From Brevibacterium linens ATCC 9172 (GTDB taxonomy: Bacteria; Actinomycetota; Actinomycetes; Actinomycetales; Brevibacteriaceae), in contig NZ_FXYY01000014.1 of assembly GCF_900169165.1 (NCBI RefSeq), positions 29,921 through 93,920 on the forward strand: 64,000 bases of DNA. The letters are read 5' to 3'. A program made the position numbers and the translations under genes. Below, piece after piece: positions 55,872-64,000 of the stretch (position 1 is the first letter of the stretch; every line of letters begins with the position of its first letter). The notes beneath the pieces were generated by a model. It was not told where the DNA came from. It searched no databases and saw only the letters and a list, made by a program, of their open reading frames with translations.

Positions 55872-57338
55872 TTGACGCATTATGACCTGCTGCTCATCGG
55901 CACCGGTTCGGGAAATATGTTCCTCGACAAGCGATTCGCGGGTCTGAAGACCGCCATCGCCGAGGAAAGGCACTTTGGCGGCACCTGCCTCAACGTCGGG
56001 TGCATCCCGACGAAGATGTTCGTCTACCCCGCCACTCTGGCCGAGCAGGCCGCCCACGCCGATCGCTACAATCTGACCTCCACCCACCCCGAAGTCGATT
56101 GGGCAGGCCTCCAGGAACGCATCTTCTCCCGCATCGACGCCATCGAGTCCGGAGGACGCGAATACCGCAGCAGCGACCGCCAACCCAACGTCACAGTCGT
56201 GCCCGAACACGTTCATTTCACCGGGGCGAAGACCGTGCGCACTGCTTCCGGCGAGGAGATCACCGCCGATCGCATCGTCATCGCCGCCGGCGCCCACCCG
56301 TTCATCCCCGACATCGCCGGGATCGACATCGCCCGCATCGACACCGACGACTACCCGGTGTTCACCTCGAACACGGTGATGCGCCGCGCCGAACAGCCGC
56401 GTCGCCTGGTCATCATCGGCTCCGGGATCGTGGCCATGGAGTTCGCCCACGTCTTCGCCGCTCTCGGCACCGAGGTGACCGTCCTGGCCCGCGGCCCCCG
56501 CCTCCTGAGCAATATCGACGAGGAGGCCGCCGACGAGTTCACCCGAATCTTCGACTCCTCCCACACCGTCCTCCACGGGGCCCAGGCGAAGCAGATCGAC
56601 GTCGCCGACGGCGAGGTCACGCTGACCCTCGAACCCAGCGGGCGCCTCGCCGAGGTGGACCTGTCCGAGACGATCACCGCCGACGGCGTGCTCGTGGCCA
56701 CGGGACGGGTCCCCAACACCGCCGAGCTCGACGTCGAGACCGCCGGTTTCGACGTCACCGATGGGAAGCGCCTGTCCGTGGACGAATACCAACGAGTCCT
56801 CTCCGCCGGACAGCCGGTGCCGGGAATGTTCGCTCTCGGGGACATCTCCTCACCGCACCAGCTCAAGCACGTCGCCAACCACGAGGCGAAGGTCGTCGGC
56901 CGCAACCTGGATGCAGATGTCGCGGCAGGAGCGCCGGGCAGTGCACGGACCGCTGACCTCACTGCCGTCAACCATCATGCCGTGCCCGGCGCCGTCTTCT
57001 CCTCCCCTCAGGTCGCCTTTGTGGGCATGACCGAGGACCAGGCGACGGAGGCCGGGCACGAGGTCACGATCAAGGTTCAGAAGTTCTCCGACGTCGCCTA
57101 CGGCTGGGCGATGGCCGATGATCCGGGAATCGTGAAGATCATCGCCGATCGCCACACCCGGCACATCCTCGGCGCGCATATCGTCGGGCATGAAGCCTCG
57201 ATTCTCATCCAACCGCTCATCCAGGCGATGGCCTTCGGTCAGAAGGCCGACGAGGTGGCCACCGGGCAGTACTGGATCCACCCGGCCCTGCCCGAGGTGG
57301 TCGAGAACGCTCTGCTCGGGCTCGAATTCGCCGACTGA
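55872..57338 (+). CDS. mtr: Mycothione reductase
   Basis: A TTG at 55872 with GGAGGG at ideal spacing is the start; the nearby ATG at 55865 is out of frame and stops at once. The 488-aa flavoprotein has L-L-I-G-T-G-S-G-N, F-G-G-T-C-L-N-V-G-C-I-P-T-K with the redox Cys pair, I-I-G-S-G-I-V-A-M-E-F (NADPH fold), A-L-G-D-I-S-S and the C-terminal H-P-A-L-P-E-V-V-E. The short N-terminus and T-K-M-F-V-Y segment match mycothiol disulfide reductases rather than E3. It keeps mycothiol reduced with NADPH. Confidence 0.88.
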   Translation: MTHYDLLLIGTGSGNMFLDKRFAGLKTAIAEERHFGGTCLNVGCIPTKMFVYPATLAEQAAHADRYNLTSTHPEVDWAGLQERIFSRIDAIESGGREYRSSDRQPNVTVVPEHVHFTGAKTVRTASGEEITADRIVIAAGAHPFIPDIAGIDIARIDTDDYPVFTSNTVMRRAEQPRRLVIIGSGIVAMEFAHVFAALGTEVTVLARGPRLLSNIDEEAADEFTRIFDSSHTVLHGAQAKQIDVADGEVTLTLEPSGRLAEVDLSETITADGVLVATGRVPNTAELDVETAGFDVTDGKRLSVDEYQRVLSAGQPVPGMFALGDISSPHQLKHVANHEAKVVGRNLDADVAAGAPGSARTADLTAVNHHAVPGAVFSSPQVAFVGMTEDQATEAGHEVTIKVQKFSDVAYGWAMADDPGIVKIIADRHTRHILGAHIVGHEASILIQPLIQAMAFGQKADEVATGQYWIHPALPEVVENALLGLEFAD

Positions 57339-57431
57339 CTCGTCGACCGTCCTCTGACCCGTCGACCCGAAGTCTGATTCGGCGGTCTCATGCGGGGAAC
57401 CCGATGACGGCAGCCTGCCGCAGCCAGTGCC

Positions 57432-60400
57432 TCAGAATTCGTAGAAGCGGTGCTCCATCACGGACCGAGCGTGCCGGGTCGTACGCAGATAGTCGTCTTC
57501 GAGATCATGGCCCGCCCCTGCCGGATAGCCGAGCAGGCGGGCCGTGGCCTCGAGCTCGGTGTGATCGGCAGGCAGCGATTCCGCCGTGCGACCGCGGAAG
57601 AGCATGACCGCGGAACGCACATCGGTGGCCAGCTGCCAGGCCGCGGCCAGCTGTTCGGCATCGTCGGCCGGAAGCAGACCTTCCTCAGTGGCCACGTCGA
57701 GAGCCGACAGAGTAGAGGTCGTACGCAGCCCGTCCACCCGATGCCCATGCCGAAGCTGCAGGAGCTGGACGGTCCATTCGACATCGGAGAGGCTACCTCG
57801 ACCGAGTTTGAGATGTCGACGCTTATCGGCACTGCGCGGCAGACGTTCATCTTCCATCCGGGCCTTGAGCGTGCGCACCTGCGTCAGCGCCTTCTGCGGC
57901 ATCTCCACGGGATAGCGCAGCGGATCGATGAGTGCCCGGAAATCGGCGATGAGACCGTCGTCGCCGGCGACCGGACGTGCCCGGAGCAGCGCCTGCGCCT
58001 CCCACGGCTGAGACCACTTCGCGTAGTAAGCCTGGTAGGACGCGAAGCTGCGTACCAACGGCCCGTTCTTGCCTTCCGGTCGCAGATCCGCATCGAGGTC
58101 GACCCCCTGGGCGCCTTCGCTGGCCTTGAGCCGGGAGGTGAGCTGGAGGGCCACTTTCGTCACATGCTTGCTCAGCTTTCCCCGAGCCTCGGCGTCGAGA
58201 TCGTCGCTCAAGGGCCGGTAGACGAACATCGCATCGGCGTCGGAGAAGTAGCCGATCTCCCGTCCGCCCCAGCGGCCCATCGAGATGATCCCGAATTCGT
58301 AGTCCGGAGTCTCTGGCCCGTCCAAGTCGGTTCGGACCGCCTCCAGGGCACCGCGGACCGCCAGGTCCATGAGATCGGAGAGATCGCCGGGTATCTCGGC
58401 CCGATCTCCGACATCGAGGACGTCGCGCAGAGCGATGCGCAGCAGCTCACGGCTGTAGGTCTCACGAATCGGAGTGACCGCGTCGGCCCCGTGGCGTTTG
58501 AGCAGTCCGTCGACTTCGGCGTTGAGGATCGCAAGGTCACGGGCGTCGAGGTTCTCGTAGCGATCCAGCCAGGCGACAGCAGCAGGCTGGCGCTGCAGAA
58601 GTTCCGTCGCATACCCGGACAGGGAAAGCACCTCGGCCACCGATTTGGCGGCGAGACCGGAGTCACGAAGCATCTTGAGGAACCACCCCGACGATGCCAG
58701 CGACTCGCTCAGCCGTCGGAAGGCCAGCAGAGCTCGGTCGGGTTCGACCCCATCGGAGAACCAGTCGAGCAGGGCCGGAAGCACCTGTTTGATGACCAAT
58801 GCCGTACGCGACATGCCTGTGGTCAGGGCCTTGATGTGGCCCAATGCTCCCTGCGGGTCAACATAGCCGAAAGCCTGGAGGCGATCGGCGGCCGCCTGCA
58901 GACTCGTTCCTCGCTTCTGCGCGTCCACGACGGCACCGTGGACTCCCACGGCCGCCTCGAGGATGGGCCGATAGAAGATCTGCTCGTGGAGCCGGGTGAC
59001 CTGTTTCGCATAGTCGCGGCGGACCTCTTCGAGGCGGTCCCCGGTCCGTGACCCGGAGCGGAAGACGGAGCGGGCCAGCATCCGCAGCTTGGTCTCGTCG
59101 TCGGGGATGAGTGCGTTGCGCATCATCCTCGGGATCTGGACTCGGTGTTCGACGACCCGCATGAACCGGTACGCGGTCGAGAAGACCGATGCGTCCTGTT
59201 GACCGATGTATCCGTGCTCTCCGAGCTCTTCGAGGGCGACGAGGGTGTTCGGGGTGCGGATGTCCTCATCATTGCGTCCGTGGACGAGCTGGAGCATCTG
59301 GGCGGAGAATTCGACGTCTCGCAGACCCCCGCGTCCCAGTTTGATCTGGCGTGGGGCTTCGACTGCCGGGATGAGGTCGACGACGCGCCGACGCATGGCG
59401 CGGATCCCATCGATGAAGTCTGGACGGCTGGCCGCCTGCCACACCAGGGGCAGAAGCGTTGCGGAGAACGCCTCCCCCACCTCCACGTCGCCGGCCACGG
59501 GTCGGGCCTTGAGCAGGGCCTGGAATTCCCAGTTCTCGGCGATCTCGGCGTAATAGTGTTCGAACTCCGACAGCGTCCGCACGAGTGCTCCGGCTTTGCC
59601 TTCGGGGCGCAGCGCCGTGTCGACCTCCCACAGGGCGGGCTCTCCTCCGGCGTCCGAGAGGATGCTGCGCATGCGTTGGGCGAGATCGGTGGCCAGGTTC
59701 CTGGCCCCCTCGGTCTCAGCGGAGTCGAGGACGAAGACGACGTCGACATCGGAGACGTAGTTGAGTTCTCGGGCCCCGGTCTTGCCCAGGGCGATGACGG
59801 CAAGACGGATGTGGGCCGCCTCATCGAGCTCGGCACGCGCGATGGCCAGGGCCGCGTCGAGTGCGGCCGCCGCCAGATCCGACAGGACGGCCATGACCTG
59901 GTCGACGATCTCGCCCGGGGACTCCGCCGACAGGTCGTCGGCGACGAGGCGAAGCACAGCATCACGGTAGTTTCGTCGCAGTGCCTTGATTCCTTCGTCT
60001 CCGGTCACCTTCGCACGCGGAGCCGGATCGTCGGGGTCAGCGCCGAGGGCCGAGAGCATCTCGGCGCGCAGGGACACCGCCGAGGCGGCAGGCGTGGAGA
60101 TCAGCAGGAACGGGTCCGGGGCGAGCAGCAACGGCAGGGAGTCGGGATGTCGGACGAGGTGATCGACCATCGCCTCCGACGTGCCGACGACCGCGAGCAG
60201 TCGAGCCAGGAGCGGACGATTGAGTTCATCCTCGGCCAGGTCGCTCTTCGTCCCCGACCTCACCGCGTCCAGCAGCGCCCCGGAATCCTCTCCTGCGGCC
60301 TCGACCACGCGGAGCAGACCGAGCGCCGCCCCGTGCGGATCCGGTGCGGCCATGAGCAGATCGACGAACCTCGAGTCAGTGCCCAGGGCCTCACCGAGCA

Positions 60401-60473
60401 GCTCATCGAGCTCGCGGAGGAAGCGGGCAGTGGCATCCGGGATGCTGGTGGTGCGAGATGTGACTGCGGCCAT
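57432..60473 (-). CDS. glnE: Bifunctional glutamine synthetase adenylyltransferase/deadenylylase
   Basis: The start ATG at 60473 shares a base with the glnA2 stop (TGATG), so the longer upstream frame is not needed. The 1013-aa protein carries two nucleotidyltransferase domains: N-terminal deadenylylase with G-K-T-G-A-R-E-L-N-Y-V-S-D-V-D, and C-terminal adenylylase with G-R-W-G-G-R-E-I-G-Y-F-S-D-A-D. Each is followed by a helical linker (V-D-L-D-A-D-L-R-P-E-G-K-N-G in the second). It attaches or removes AMP on the GlnA tyrosine in response to nitrogen state. Confidence 0.95.
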   Translation of the reverse strand: MAAVTSRTTSIPDATARFLRELDELLGEALGTDSRFVDLLMAAPDPHGAALGLLRVVEAAGEDSGALLDAVRSGTKSDLAEDELNRPLLARLLAVVGTSEAMVDHLVRHPDSLPLLLAPDPFLLISTPAASAVSLRAEMLSALGADPDDPAPRAKVTGDEGIKALRRNYRDAVLRLVADDLSAESPGEIVDQVMAVLSDLAAAALDAALAIARAELDEAAHIRLAVIALGKTGARELNYVSDVDVVFVLDSAETEGARNLATDLAQRMRSILSDAGGEPALWEVDTALRPEGKAGALVRTLSEFEHYYAEIAENWEFQALLKARPVAGDVEVGEAFSATLLPLVWQAASRPDFIDGIRAMRRRVVDLIPAVEAPRQIKLGRGGLRDVEFSAQMLQLVHGRNDEDIRTPNTLVALEELGEHGYIGQQDASVFSTAYRFMRVVEHRVQIPRMMRNALIPDDETKLRMLARSVFRSGSRTGDRLEEVRRDYAKQVTRLHEQIFYRPILEAAVGVHGAVVDAQKRGTSLQAAADRLQAFGYVDPQGALGHIKALTTGMSRTALVIKQVLPALLDWFSDGVEPDRALLAFRRLSESLASSGWFLKMLRDSGLAAKSVAEVLSLSGYATELLQRQPAAVAWLDRYENLDARDLAILNAEVDGLLKRHGADAVTPIRETYSRELLRIALRDVLDVGDRAEIPGDLSDLMDLAVRGALEAVRTDLDGPETPDYEFGIISMGRWGGREIGYFSDADAMFVYRPLSDDLDAEARGKLSKHVTKVALQLTSRLKASEGAQGVDLDADLRPEGKNGPLVRSFASYQAYYAKWSQPWEAQALLRARPVAGDDGLIADFRALIDPLRYPVEMPQKALTQVRTLKARMEDERLPRSADKRRHLKLGRGSLSDVEWTVQLLQLRHGHRVDGLRTTSTLSALDVATEEGLLPADDAEQLAAAWQLATDVRSAVMLFRGRTAESLPADHTELEATARLLGYPAGAGHDLEDDYLRTTRHARSVMEHRFYEF

Positions 60474-61831
60474 CACATCGAGGTGAAGTGCTTGGCGATT
60501 TCGTACGGAGTCACCTGTGCACGGTAGTCGGTCCATTCCTGCCGTTTGTTGCGCAGGAAGAAGTCGAACACTTCCTCGCCCAGCGTCTCTGCGACGAGGT
60601 CCGAGCCTTCCATCAGCTCCAGGGCGTGGGAGAGGCTGCGCGGCAGCGCTTCGATGCCCATCGCTCGACGTTCAGTGGATGAGAGCAGCCAGACGTTGTC
60701 CTCGGCCTCGTCAGGCAGTTCGTACCCTTCCTCGATTCCCTTGAGGCCCGCTGCGAGCATAAGCGCATAGGACAGGTATGGGTTGGCCGAGGAGTCGAGA
60801 GCACGGTATTCGACCCGTGCGGATGAGGACTTCCCTGAGTTGTACTGCGGGACTCGCACGAGCGCCGAACGGTTGCGATGGCCCCACGAGATGTACGACG
60901 GGGCTTCGTGCCCGGTCCACAGGCGTTTGTACGAGTTCACGTGCTGGTTGGTCACCGCGGAGATCTCAGCGGCGTGGGTGAGCAGTCCGGCGATGAACTG
61001 GCGACCGGTCTTCGACAGCTGGTACTCAGCACCCGGTTCGAAGAAGGCATTGTTCTCGCCCTCGAACAGGGAGACATGCGTGTGCATCCCATTGCCCGGG
61101 TGCTCGGCCATCGGCTTGGGCATGAATGAGGCGTAGACACCCTGAGAGATCGCGACCTCTTTGATCACAGACCGGAACGTCATGACGTTGTCGGCCATCG
61201 TCAGCGCGTCGGCATAGCGCAGATCGATCTCGTTCTGACCGGGTCCGGCCTCATGGTGGGAGAATTCCACCGACAGGCCCATGGCTTCGAGCATGGTGAC
61301 GGCTTCCCGCCGGAAGTCGTTGGCCGTTCCGCCGTTGACATGGTCGAAGTAGCCTGCCGTGTCGACGGGCTTCGGCGCGGTGCCATCGCTGATCCCGGAG
61401 ACGGGATCGAGGTTGTCGGTCTTGAACAGATAGAACTCGATCTCCGGATGCACGTAGAAGGTGAAGCCGCGTTCGGCGGCTTTGGCCAAGGTGCGCTTGA
61501 GGACGTTGCGCGGGTCAGCCGGCGCCGGTTCTCCCCCGGGGACGTGGACGTCGCAGAACATTCTCCCGGTCGGCTCGATCTCCCCGCGCCAGGGCAGCAG
61601 AGAGAACGTCGAAGGATCGGGCTTGAGGACCATATCGGCCTCGAATACCCGTGACAGTCCCTCGACTGCCGAACCGTCGAACCCGATGCCTTCGGAGAAG
61701 GCGCCTTCGAGTTCGGCGGGAACGATGGCCACGGACTTCAGCTGTCCGAGGACATCGGTGAACCAGAGTCGGATGAATCGCACTTCACGATCCTCGACTG
61801 TCCTGAGAACGAATTCCTCCTGACGCGACAT
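60473..61831 (-). CDS. glnA2: Glutamine synthetase-like protein GlnA2
   Basis: The start at 61831 (M-S-R-Q-E-E) gives 452 aa, close to GlnA2 of mycobacteria. GS motifs are kept: W-F-T-D-V-L-G, F-D-G-S-A-V, P-E-I-E-F-Y-L-F, H-H-E-A-G-P-G-Q-N-E-I-D, F-M-P-K-P-M-A, G-N-G-M-H-T-H. The DKxLYxLPPEE adenylylation motif of GlnA is absent. GlnA2 enzymes in actinobacteria may act on polyamines or glutamate; a gamma-glutamylpolyamine synthetase role would fit the oxidase cluster near 2.2 kb but is not shown. It is translationally coupled to glnE. Confidence 0.92.
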   Translation of the reverse strand: MSRQEEFVLRTVEDREVRFIRLWFTDVLGQLKSVAIVPAELEGAFSEGIGFDGSAVEGLSRVFEADMVLKPDPSTFSLLPWRGEIEPTGRMFCDVHVPGGEPAPADPRNVLKRTLAKAAERGFTFYVHPEIEFYLFKTDNLDPVSGISDGTAPKPVDTAGYFDHVNGGTANDFRREAVTMLEAMGLSVEFSHHEAGPGQNEIDLRYADALTMADNVMTFRSVIKEVAISQGVYASFMPKPMAEHPGNGMHTHVSLFEGENNAFFEPGAEYQLSKTGRQFIAGLLTHAAEISAVTNQHVNSYKRLWTGHEAPSYISWGHRNRSALVRVPQYNSGKSSSARVEYRALDSSANPYLSYALMLAAGLKGIEEGYELPDEAEDNVWLLSSTERRAMGIEALPRSLSHALELMEGSDLVAETLGEEVFDFFLRNKRQEWTDYRAQVTPYEIAKHFTSM

Positions 61832-61835
61832 CGGT

Positions 61836-62039
61836 TCAGCCGTTCCACTTCTCGTCGTCTTCGTCCCACTTCTGATTGCGCTCACGTGCCTTCTCCAGCG
61901 CGGCGCGGGCGACTTCCTCGGTCTCGTATGGCCCCATGCGGTGGGTCCAATCGCTGACCAGGCCCTTTTCGACGGTGTTCGTCTCGAGGTTGAAGTAGTA
62001 CTTCGAGTTCGGGTCGTCGATATCTTCGTAGAGTCCCAT
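61836..62039 (-). CDS. Small conserved protein upstream of glnA2, 67 aa
   Basis: From ATG 62039, behind GAGGAGAGAGGG, the product is Y-E-D-I-D-D-P-N-S-K-Y-Y-F-N at the start, then D-W-T-H-R-M-G-P-Y-E-T-E-E-V-A-R-A-A-L and a charged C-terminus. This small SPOR-like or methionine-aminopeptidase-neighbour type protein often precedes glnA2 in actinobacteria. It ends four bases before the glnA2 start and is surely co-transcribed. Function unknown. Confidence 0.82.
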   Translation of the reverse strand: MGLYEDIDDPNSKYYFNLETNTVEKGLVSDWTHRMGPYETEEVARAALEKARERNQKWDEDDEKWNG

Positions 62040-62248
62040 GGCGAGCCCTCTCTCCTCGGCGGGGTTCTGTATTGACACTTTCAGCTTACCGGTTCACGAG
62101 GAGAACTGGCGGCACCTGCCGCTCAATGCCAGGAACTGCGGCTCCTGATACCTCCGGTGCACTCCTGCACCGTCTGGAACCATGGTTTCCGCGGCATCTG
62201 GCACTCACACACACTGATTTCGCAATTGGGAAGACGGAAACAGACTTA

Positions 62249-62269
62249 AAGGTTTGCTCTCCAAACCTT
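62249..62269. promoter_or_regulatory. Inverted repeat upstream of ald
   Basis: AAGGTTTG-CTCTC-CAAACCTT is a perfect 8-bp inverted repeat with a five-base spacer, 91 bp before the ald start. It is a candidate operator, for example for an Lrp/AsnC-type regulator, as with AldR in mycobacteria. Confidence 0.45.
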
Positions 62270-62359
62270 CAAAGGAATAGAGTTGGCACCATCGACGGTC
62301 GACGGAGTGGTCGGCCGCCTCCGCCGTTGCGGCTCATCACCAGGAGAGAAGGACACACA

Positions 62360-63478
62360 ATGCGCATTTCAGTGCCCACCGAGGTCAAGAACAACGAATT
62401 CCGAGTCGCCATCACCGCTGCCGGTGTCAACGAGCTCGTCGCCCACGGCCATGAGGTCACCGTCCAGGCGGGAGCCGGCGAAGGCTCCTTCATCATCGAC
62501 GCCGAATACGAGGCAGCCGGAGCGACGATCGCCCCCGACGCGGCCTCCACCTGGGCCGCCGGCGATCTCGTGCTCAAGGTCAAGGAGCCGATCGCCCAGG
62601 AATACGGGTTCCTGCGCAAGGATCTCATCCTCTTCACCTACCTCCACCTCGCTGCCGATGAGGCACTCACGAAGGCTCTGATGGAGGCCGGGACCACGGC
62701 CATCGCCTACGAGACCGTCCAGCCCGACGGCGGCGGTCTTCCGCTGCTGGCTCCGATGAGTGAGATCGCCGGACGCCTGTCGACTCAGGTCGGCGCGCAC
62801 AGCCTGCTCAAAGCCAATGGTGGTCGCGGCATCCTGCTCTCCGGGGTCCCCGGCGTCGAGCGGGCGAATGTCGTCGTCATCGGTGCCGGTGTGGCCGGGA
62901 CGAACGCCGCCCGCATGGCCCTCGGTCTCGGAGCGACCGTTGAAGTCATCGACATCAACATTCCGCGTCTGCGGCAGATCGATGAGACCTTCGCCGGTGC
63001 CATCGGCACGAAGGTGTCGAACAAGTACGAGATCACGAAGTCTCTGGCCTCGGCTGATCTCGTGATCGGTTCGGTGCTCATCCCGGGCAAGAAGGCGCCC
63101 AAGCTCGTCACCGATGACATGGTCTCCGGGATGAAGCCGGGCTCGGTGCTCGTCGACATCGCCATCGATCAGGGCGGCTGCTTCGAGAACTCACGACCGA
63201 CGACGCACGATGATCCGACGTTCACCGTGCACAACTCGGTCTACTACTGCGTGGCGAACATGCCCGGTGCCGTGCCGAACACGGCCACGGCGGCACTGAC
63301 GAATGCGACTCTGCCGTTTGCCGTGAAGATCGCCGATCAGGGGTGGCATAAGGCGCTGTCGAACGATGCGGCCCTGGCTCGCGGCCTCAACATCCACAAT
63401 GGGCATGTCACGAACGGCTTCGTCGCCGAGGCGTTCGGCTACGAAGCCGTGTCCGTGGCCCACGCCCTGGCCAACTGA
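62360..63478 (+). CDS. ald: Alanine dehydrogenase
   Basis: The start is ATG 62360 behind GGAGAGAAGGA. The 372-aa protein has the Ald N-terminal domain ([12 protein letters not shown], catalytic Lys in L-V-L-K-V-K-E-P and His in Y-L-H-L-A), the NAD fold [11 protein letters not shown], and [10 protein letters not shown]. It interconverts alanine and pyruvate with ammonia and NAD, and fits the neighbouring nitrogen genes. An inverted repeat lies in its 280-bp upstream region. Confidence 0.96.
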   Translation: MRISVPTEVKNNEFRVAITAAGVNELVAHGHEVTVQAGAGEGSFIIDAEYEAAGATIAPDAASTWAAGDLVLKVKEPIAQEYGFLRKDLILFTYLHLAADEALTKALMEAGTTAIAYETVQPDGGGLPLLAPMSEIAGRLSTQVGAHSLLKANGGRGILLSGVPGVERANVVVIGAGVAGTNAARMALGLGATVEVIDINIPRLRQIDETFAGAIGTKVSNKYEITKSLASADLVIGSVLIPGKKAPKLVTDDMVSGMKPGSVLVDIAIDQGGCFENSRPTTHDDPTFTVHNSVYYCVANMPGAVPNTATAALTNATLPFAVKIADQGWHKALSNDAALARGLNIHNGHVTNGFVAEAFGYEAVSVAHALAN

Positions 63479-63495
63479 CCCCTCCCCTTTTATTA

Positions 63496-63522
63496 CTACC
63501 TGACGGCGGCTCAGCAACCTCG
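63496..63522 (+). repeat. Single-arm copy of the 53.6-kb palindrome
   Basis: This 27-base core matches 53646-53672 with one mismatch (C/T). It has no complementary arm next to it, so it is a half copy or a degraded palindrome. Confidence 0.8.
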
Positions 63523-63536
63523 TGTGGAAACTCGCG

Positions 63537-63620
63537 ACCTTGCTGACAACCTCACTCATTACCTTGCTGACAACCTCGCTCACCAGCGTGCTGACAACCT
63601 GACTCACTAGGTTGCAGACA
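63537..63620. repeat. 24-bp tandem repeats, three copies and a partial fourth
   Basis: Units start at 63537, 63561, 63585 and 63609, each near ACCTTGCTGACAACCTC. The period is exactly 24. On the complement this would read as an eight-residue S-E-V-V-S-K-V-M-type repeat, but no gene start or domain supports expression. Confidence 0.85.
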
Positions 63621-63643
63621 CTCTGGGCGGGGTTGTCTTTTCT

Positions 63644-63886
63644 TCAGTGACATATCGTGACGGTCCGGTCAGCTGGTGCCTCGGATGGGAAATGCTTGAG
63701 CAGATAGTCATGCTGTTTCGTCAGCCACGTCTTCGTAGCTCCACGCATTCTGGCTCCAACGACTCTCCACAACGGATACCGCCTGACTGTTTCAGCGGTG
63801 CGAATTGGCAGCGGAAAATACACCGCTTCCTCACCAGTGGTCGGGTCGAATAAGGTGTAAGCGTCCTCGGTGAGGGTGAGTCCCAT
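63644..63886 (-). CDS. Possible small protein of unknown function, 80 aa
   Basis: An 80-residue leftward frame with mixed composition and no signal or membrane segment. It contains Y-T-L-F-D-P-T-T-G-E-E-A-V-Y-F-P-L-P and K-H-D-Y-like basic helices (K-T-W-L-T-K-Q-H-D-Y-L-L-K). Its composition is less Arg-heavy than shadow frames, so it may be real or a remnant. No family is recognised. Confidence 0.4.
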   Translation of the reverse strand: MGLTLTEDAYTLFDPTTGEEAVYFPLPIRTAETVRRYPLWRVVGARMRGATKTWLTKQHDYLLKHFPSEAPADRTVTICH

Positions 63887-63935
63887 AGAGTGGTGGCATT
63901 CCCACCAGGGACTTCACCCCCAAAAATGTGAAGAA

Positions 63936-63995
63936 CCATCGTGGGATCCCGCTAGTAGTTCCGCCAAGAACCTCACGAAAGGCATCCCACGATGG
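63936..63995. repeat. 12-bp inverted repeat covering a start codon at the right edge
   Basis: CCATCGTGGGAT (63936-63947) pairs exactly with ATCCCACGATGG (63984-63995). The right arm includes an ATG at 63992 that opens a frame running off the window, with GAAAGG just upstream. A hairpin with a 36-base loop would hide the start codon. Insertion sequences often use such a fold, but no transposase is visible here. Confidence 0.6.
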
Positions 63996-64000
63996 CTGAC

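Overview
The window is a continuous, high-GC, densely coding chromosome segment of an actinobacterium. Mycothiol-linked proteins (mycothione reductase, a mycothiol-dependent DinB-type protein), an Actinomycetota-type bcc-aa3 respiratory supercomplex with a diheme QcrC and CtaF, a GlnE/GlnA2 pair, a ResR (Rv1830-like) MerR regulator and the DUF3043, DUF4191 and DUF5058 families all point to Actinomycetota. The gene mix, including a putrescine-oxidase-like enzyme, suggests Micrococcales, most likely near Brevibacterium; the genus is an inference from overall resemblance. No rRNA, tRNA, CRISPR array or prophage was seen.

Layout. 0-9 kb: a truncated glycerophosphodiesterase, a small helical protein, a secreted RlpA-like protein, an amine-catabolism block (flavin amine oxidase, APC permease, AraC-type regulator, VOC protein), a UvrA-like ABC ATPase split by a frameshift, and a secreted Rpf-like protein. 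9-15 kb: a decayed DUF1801 gene, a DUF4442 hotdog protein, and a divergent pair around a TetR-type operator that leads into DUF5058 membrane protein, second membrane protein, M20 amidohydrolase and amidase. 15-27 kb: ferritin, AEC carrier, Hsp20 under a HAIR (HspR) element, methyltransferase, class Ic aspartate aminotransferase, the pyc-def-hbd operon, an orphan ParA-like ATPase, ResR and an acyltransferase. 27-44 kb: lipase-like hydrolase, DEDD exonuclease/GIY-YIG fusion, trpD, then the respiratory block: ctaE-qcrCAB rightward and ctaC-ctaD-ctaF leftward, facing each other across a 1.2 kb repeat-rich non-coding island; then aat, an ErpA-type protein, an M20 dipeptidase, DUF3043 and pyrD. 44-53 kb: leucyl aminopeptidase, lpd and sucB (2-oxoacid dehydrogenase E3 and E2), a membrane-anchored pseudokinase-like protein, lipB, lipA and DUF4191; lipoate synthesis therefore sits beside its substrate E2. 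53-64 kb: nitrogen assimilation (glnA, mycothione reductase, then glnA2-glnE on the opposite strand), ald, and a repeat-rich right end.

The most interesting signals are: an uncharacterised two-protein membrane module with two amide hydrolases; a CTAC-N5-GTAGAAATT motif shared by the separate ctaE-qcr and ctaC-ctaD-ctaF promoter regions; a 72-bp perfect palindrome with a partial second copy 10 kb away; 19-bp, 23-bp and 24-bp tandem repeats; and a pseudokinase-like membrane protein next to the lipoylation genes.
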